Of a stretch of DNA of 64,000 nt, positions 63,789 to 64,000 are shown piece after piece (within the stretch, counting starts at the first letter, position 1; the number at the start of each line of letters is the position of its first letter). Under the pieces are notes generated by a model. It saw only the letters and a program-made list of their open reading frames with translations. It made no database searches and was not told the origin of the DNA. The DNA lies in the NCBI GenBank assembly GCA_963782555.1, contig CAWAKB010000001.1:744001-808000 (forward strand). Direction: 5' to 3'. The stretch is from Hyphomicrobium_A sp963782555 (GTDB lineage Bacteria; Pseudomonadota; Alphaproteobacteria; Rhizobiales; Hyphomicrobiaceae). The position numbers were made by a program, and so were the translations under genes.

Positions 63789-64000
63789 CTAGCGACGATA
63801 GGGCAGGAAGCGCTTCTCGCGTAGCTCGGTGCCGTCGTCATCGAGCGATGGGAGCCCCGTTCCCAGCGTCGTGCCGCGGGCCTCGCGCCATATGCCCCCG
63901 TCCGCCAGCATGACGAGCGTCTCCACCGATCGCTCCAGGCCCGTCAGGTGGCTGACCCACACGCGCTGGACCACGCGCCCGTCCGCGATGGCCTCGACGA
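63789..64000 (-). CDS. Hypothetical protein, C-terminal part only
   Basis: About 70 C-terminal residues of a gene that starts beyond the right edge (VEAIADGRVVQRVWVSHLTG, ending TELREKRFLPYRR). The frame is open to the window end. No family recognised. Convergent with the NlpC gene, 10 bases apart. Confidence 0.6.
   Translation of the reverse strand, partial: VEAIADGRVVQRVWVSHLTGLERSVETLVMLADGGIWREARGTTLGTGLPSLDDDGTELREKRFLPYRR

Noticed and set aside
1..64000. CRISPR arrays, prophage, IS elements
   Set aside because: No regularly spaced direct repeats, integrase, transposase or phage structural gene was found.

Overview
The window looks like chromosomal DNA of a GC-rich alphaproteobacterium, most likely in the Hyphomicrobiales (Rhizobiales). 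The evidence is the ctrA/sciP/fliJ cell-cycle and flagellar locus, a complete cpa/tad Flp-pilus cluster in the alphaproteobacterial order, a Rhodobacter-type pmtA, and generally dense high-GC coding. No species can be named. No phage, IS element, rRNA or CRISPR array was seen.

Region 1 (1-14.3 kb) is an exopolysaccharide region. On the minus strand a TolC-like outer-membrane channel, an unknown 338-aa protein, an ExoP/Wzc-type chain-length and tyrosine-kinase-like protein, a GMC oxidoreductase and the start of a sugar epimerase form one directional block. On the plus strand a GH5 glucanase, an HlyD-type fusion protein and a GT2 beta-glucan synthase with a C-terminal PilZ domain resemble the Sinorhizobium bgsBA mixed-linkage glucan genes. 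They are followed by a REC protein with five CxxC zinc-ribbon motifs and a degenerate GGDEF-like tail. Together this looks like a c-di-GMP-activated glucan synthesis and export system.

Region 2 (14.3-19.9 kb) holds tRNA-Met, pmtA, mnmA, sciP, a lipoprotein, fliJ and ctrA, with candidate CtrA boxes. A long inverted repeat contains the ctrA stop codon.

Region 3 (19.9-34.5 kb) is mixed metabolism and signalling: a DJ-1/PNPOx pair with a divergent LysR, and then the most striking gene, a 759-aa protein joining an ABC-type periplasmic binding domain to a complete pentameric ligand-gated ion channel. After it come a GFA enzyme, a GGDEF-EAL protein, a LysR/TDT-exporter pair, a beta-hydroxyacid dehydrogenase, an RmlD-like protein whose catalytic Tyr is Phe, and an MBL hydrolase.

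Region 4 (34.5-47.5 kb) holds tRNA-Ser, idi with a decayed permease next to it, a secreted esterase with a Trp/His-rich tail, a LuxR solo, rimO, a DUF1328 peptide, a fungal-type cytosine deaminase, a membrane diguanylate cyclase, a CDF transporter and a TetR regulator.

Region 5 (47.6-60.6 kb) is the Flp pilus cluster. Two TadE-like genes (one frameshifted) and a CpaC N-domain protein lie on the minus strand. Opposite them are the flp pilin, cpaA-F, tadB and tadC, with a tadD-like TPR lipoprotein facing them. The window ends with a GST, an M17 aminopeptidase, an NlpC/P60 hydrolase and a gene cut by the right edge.
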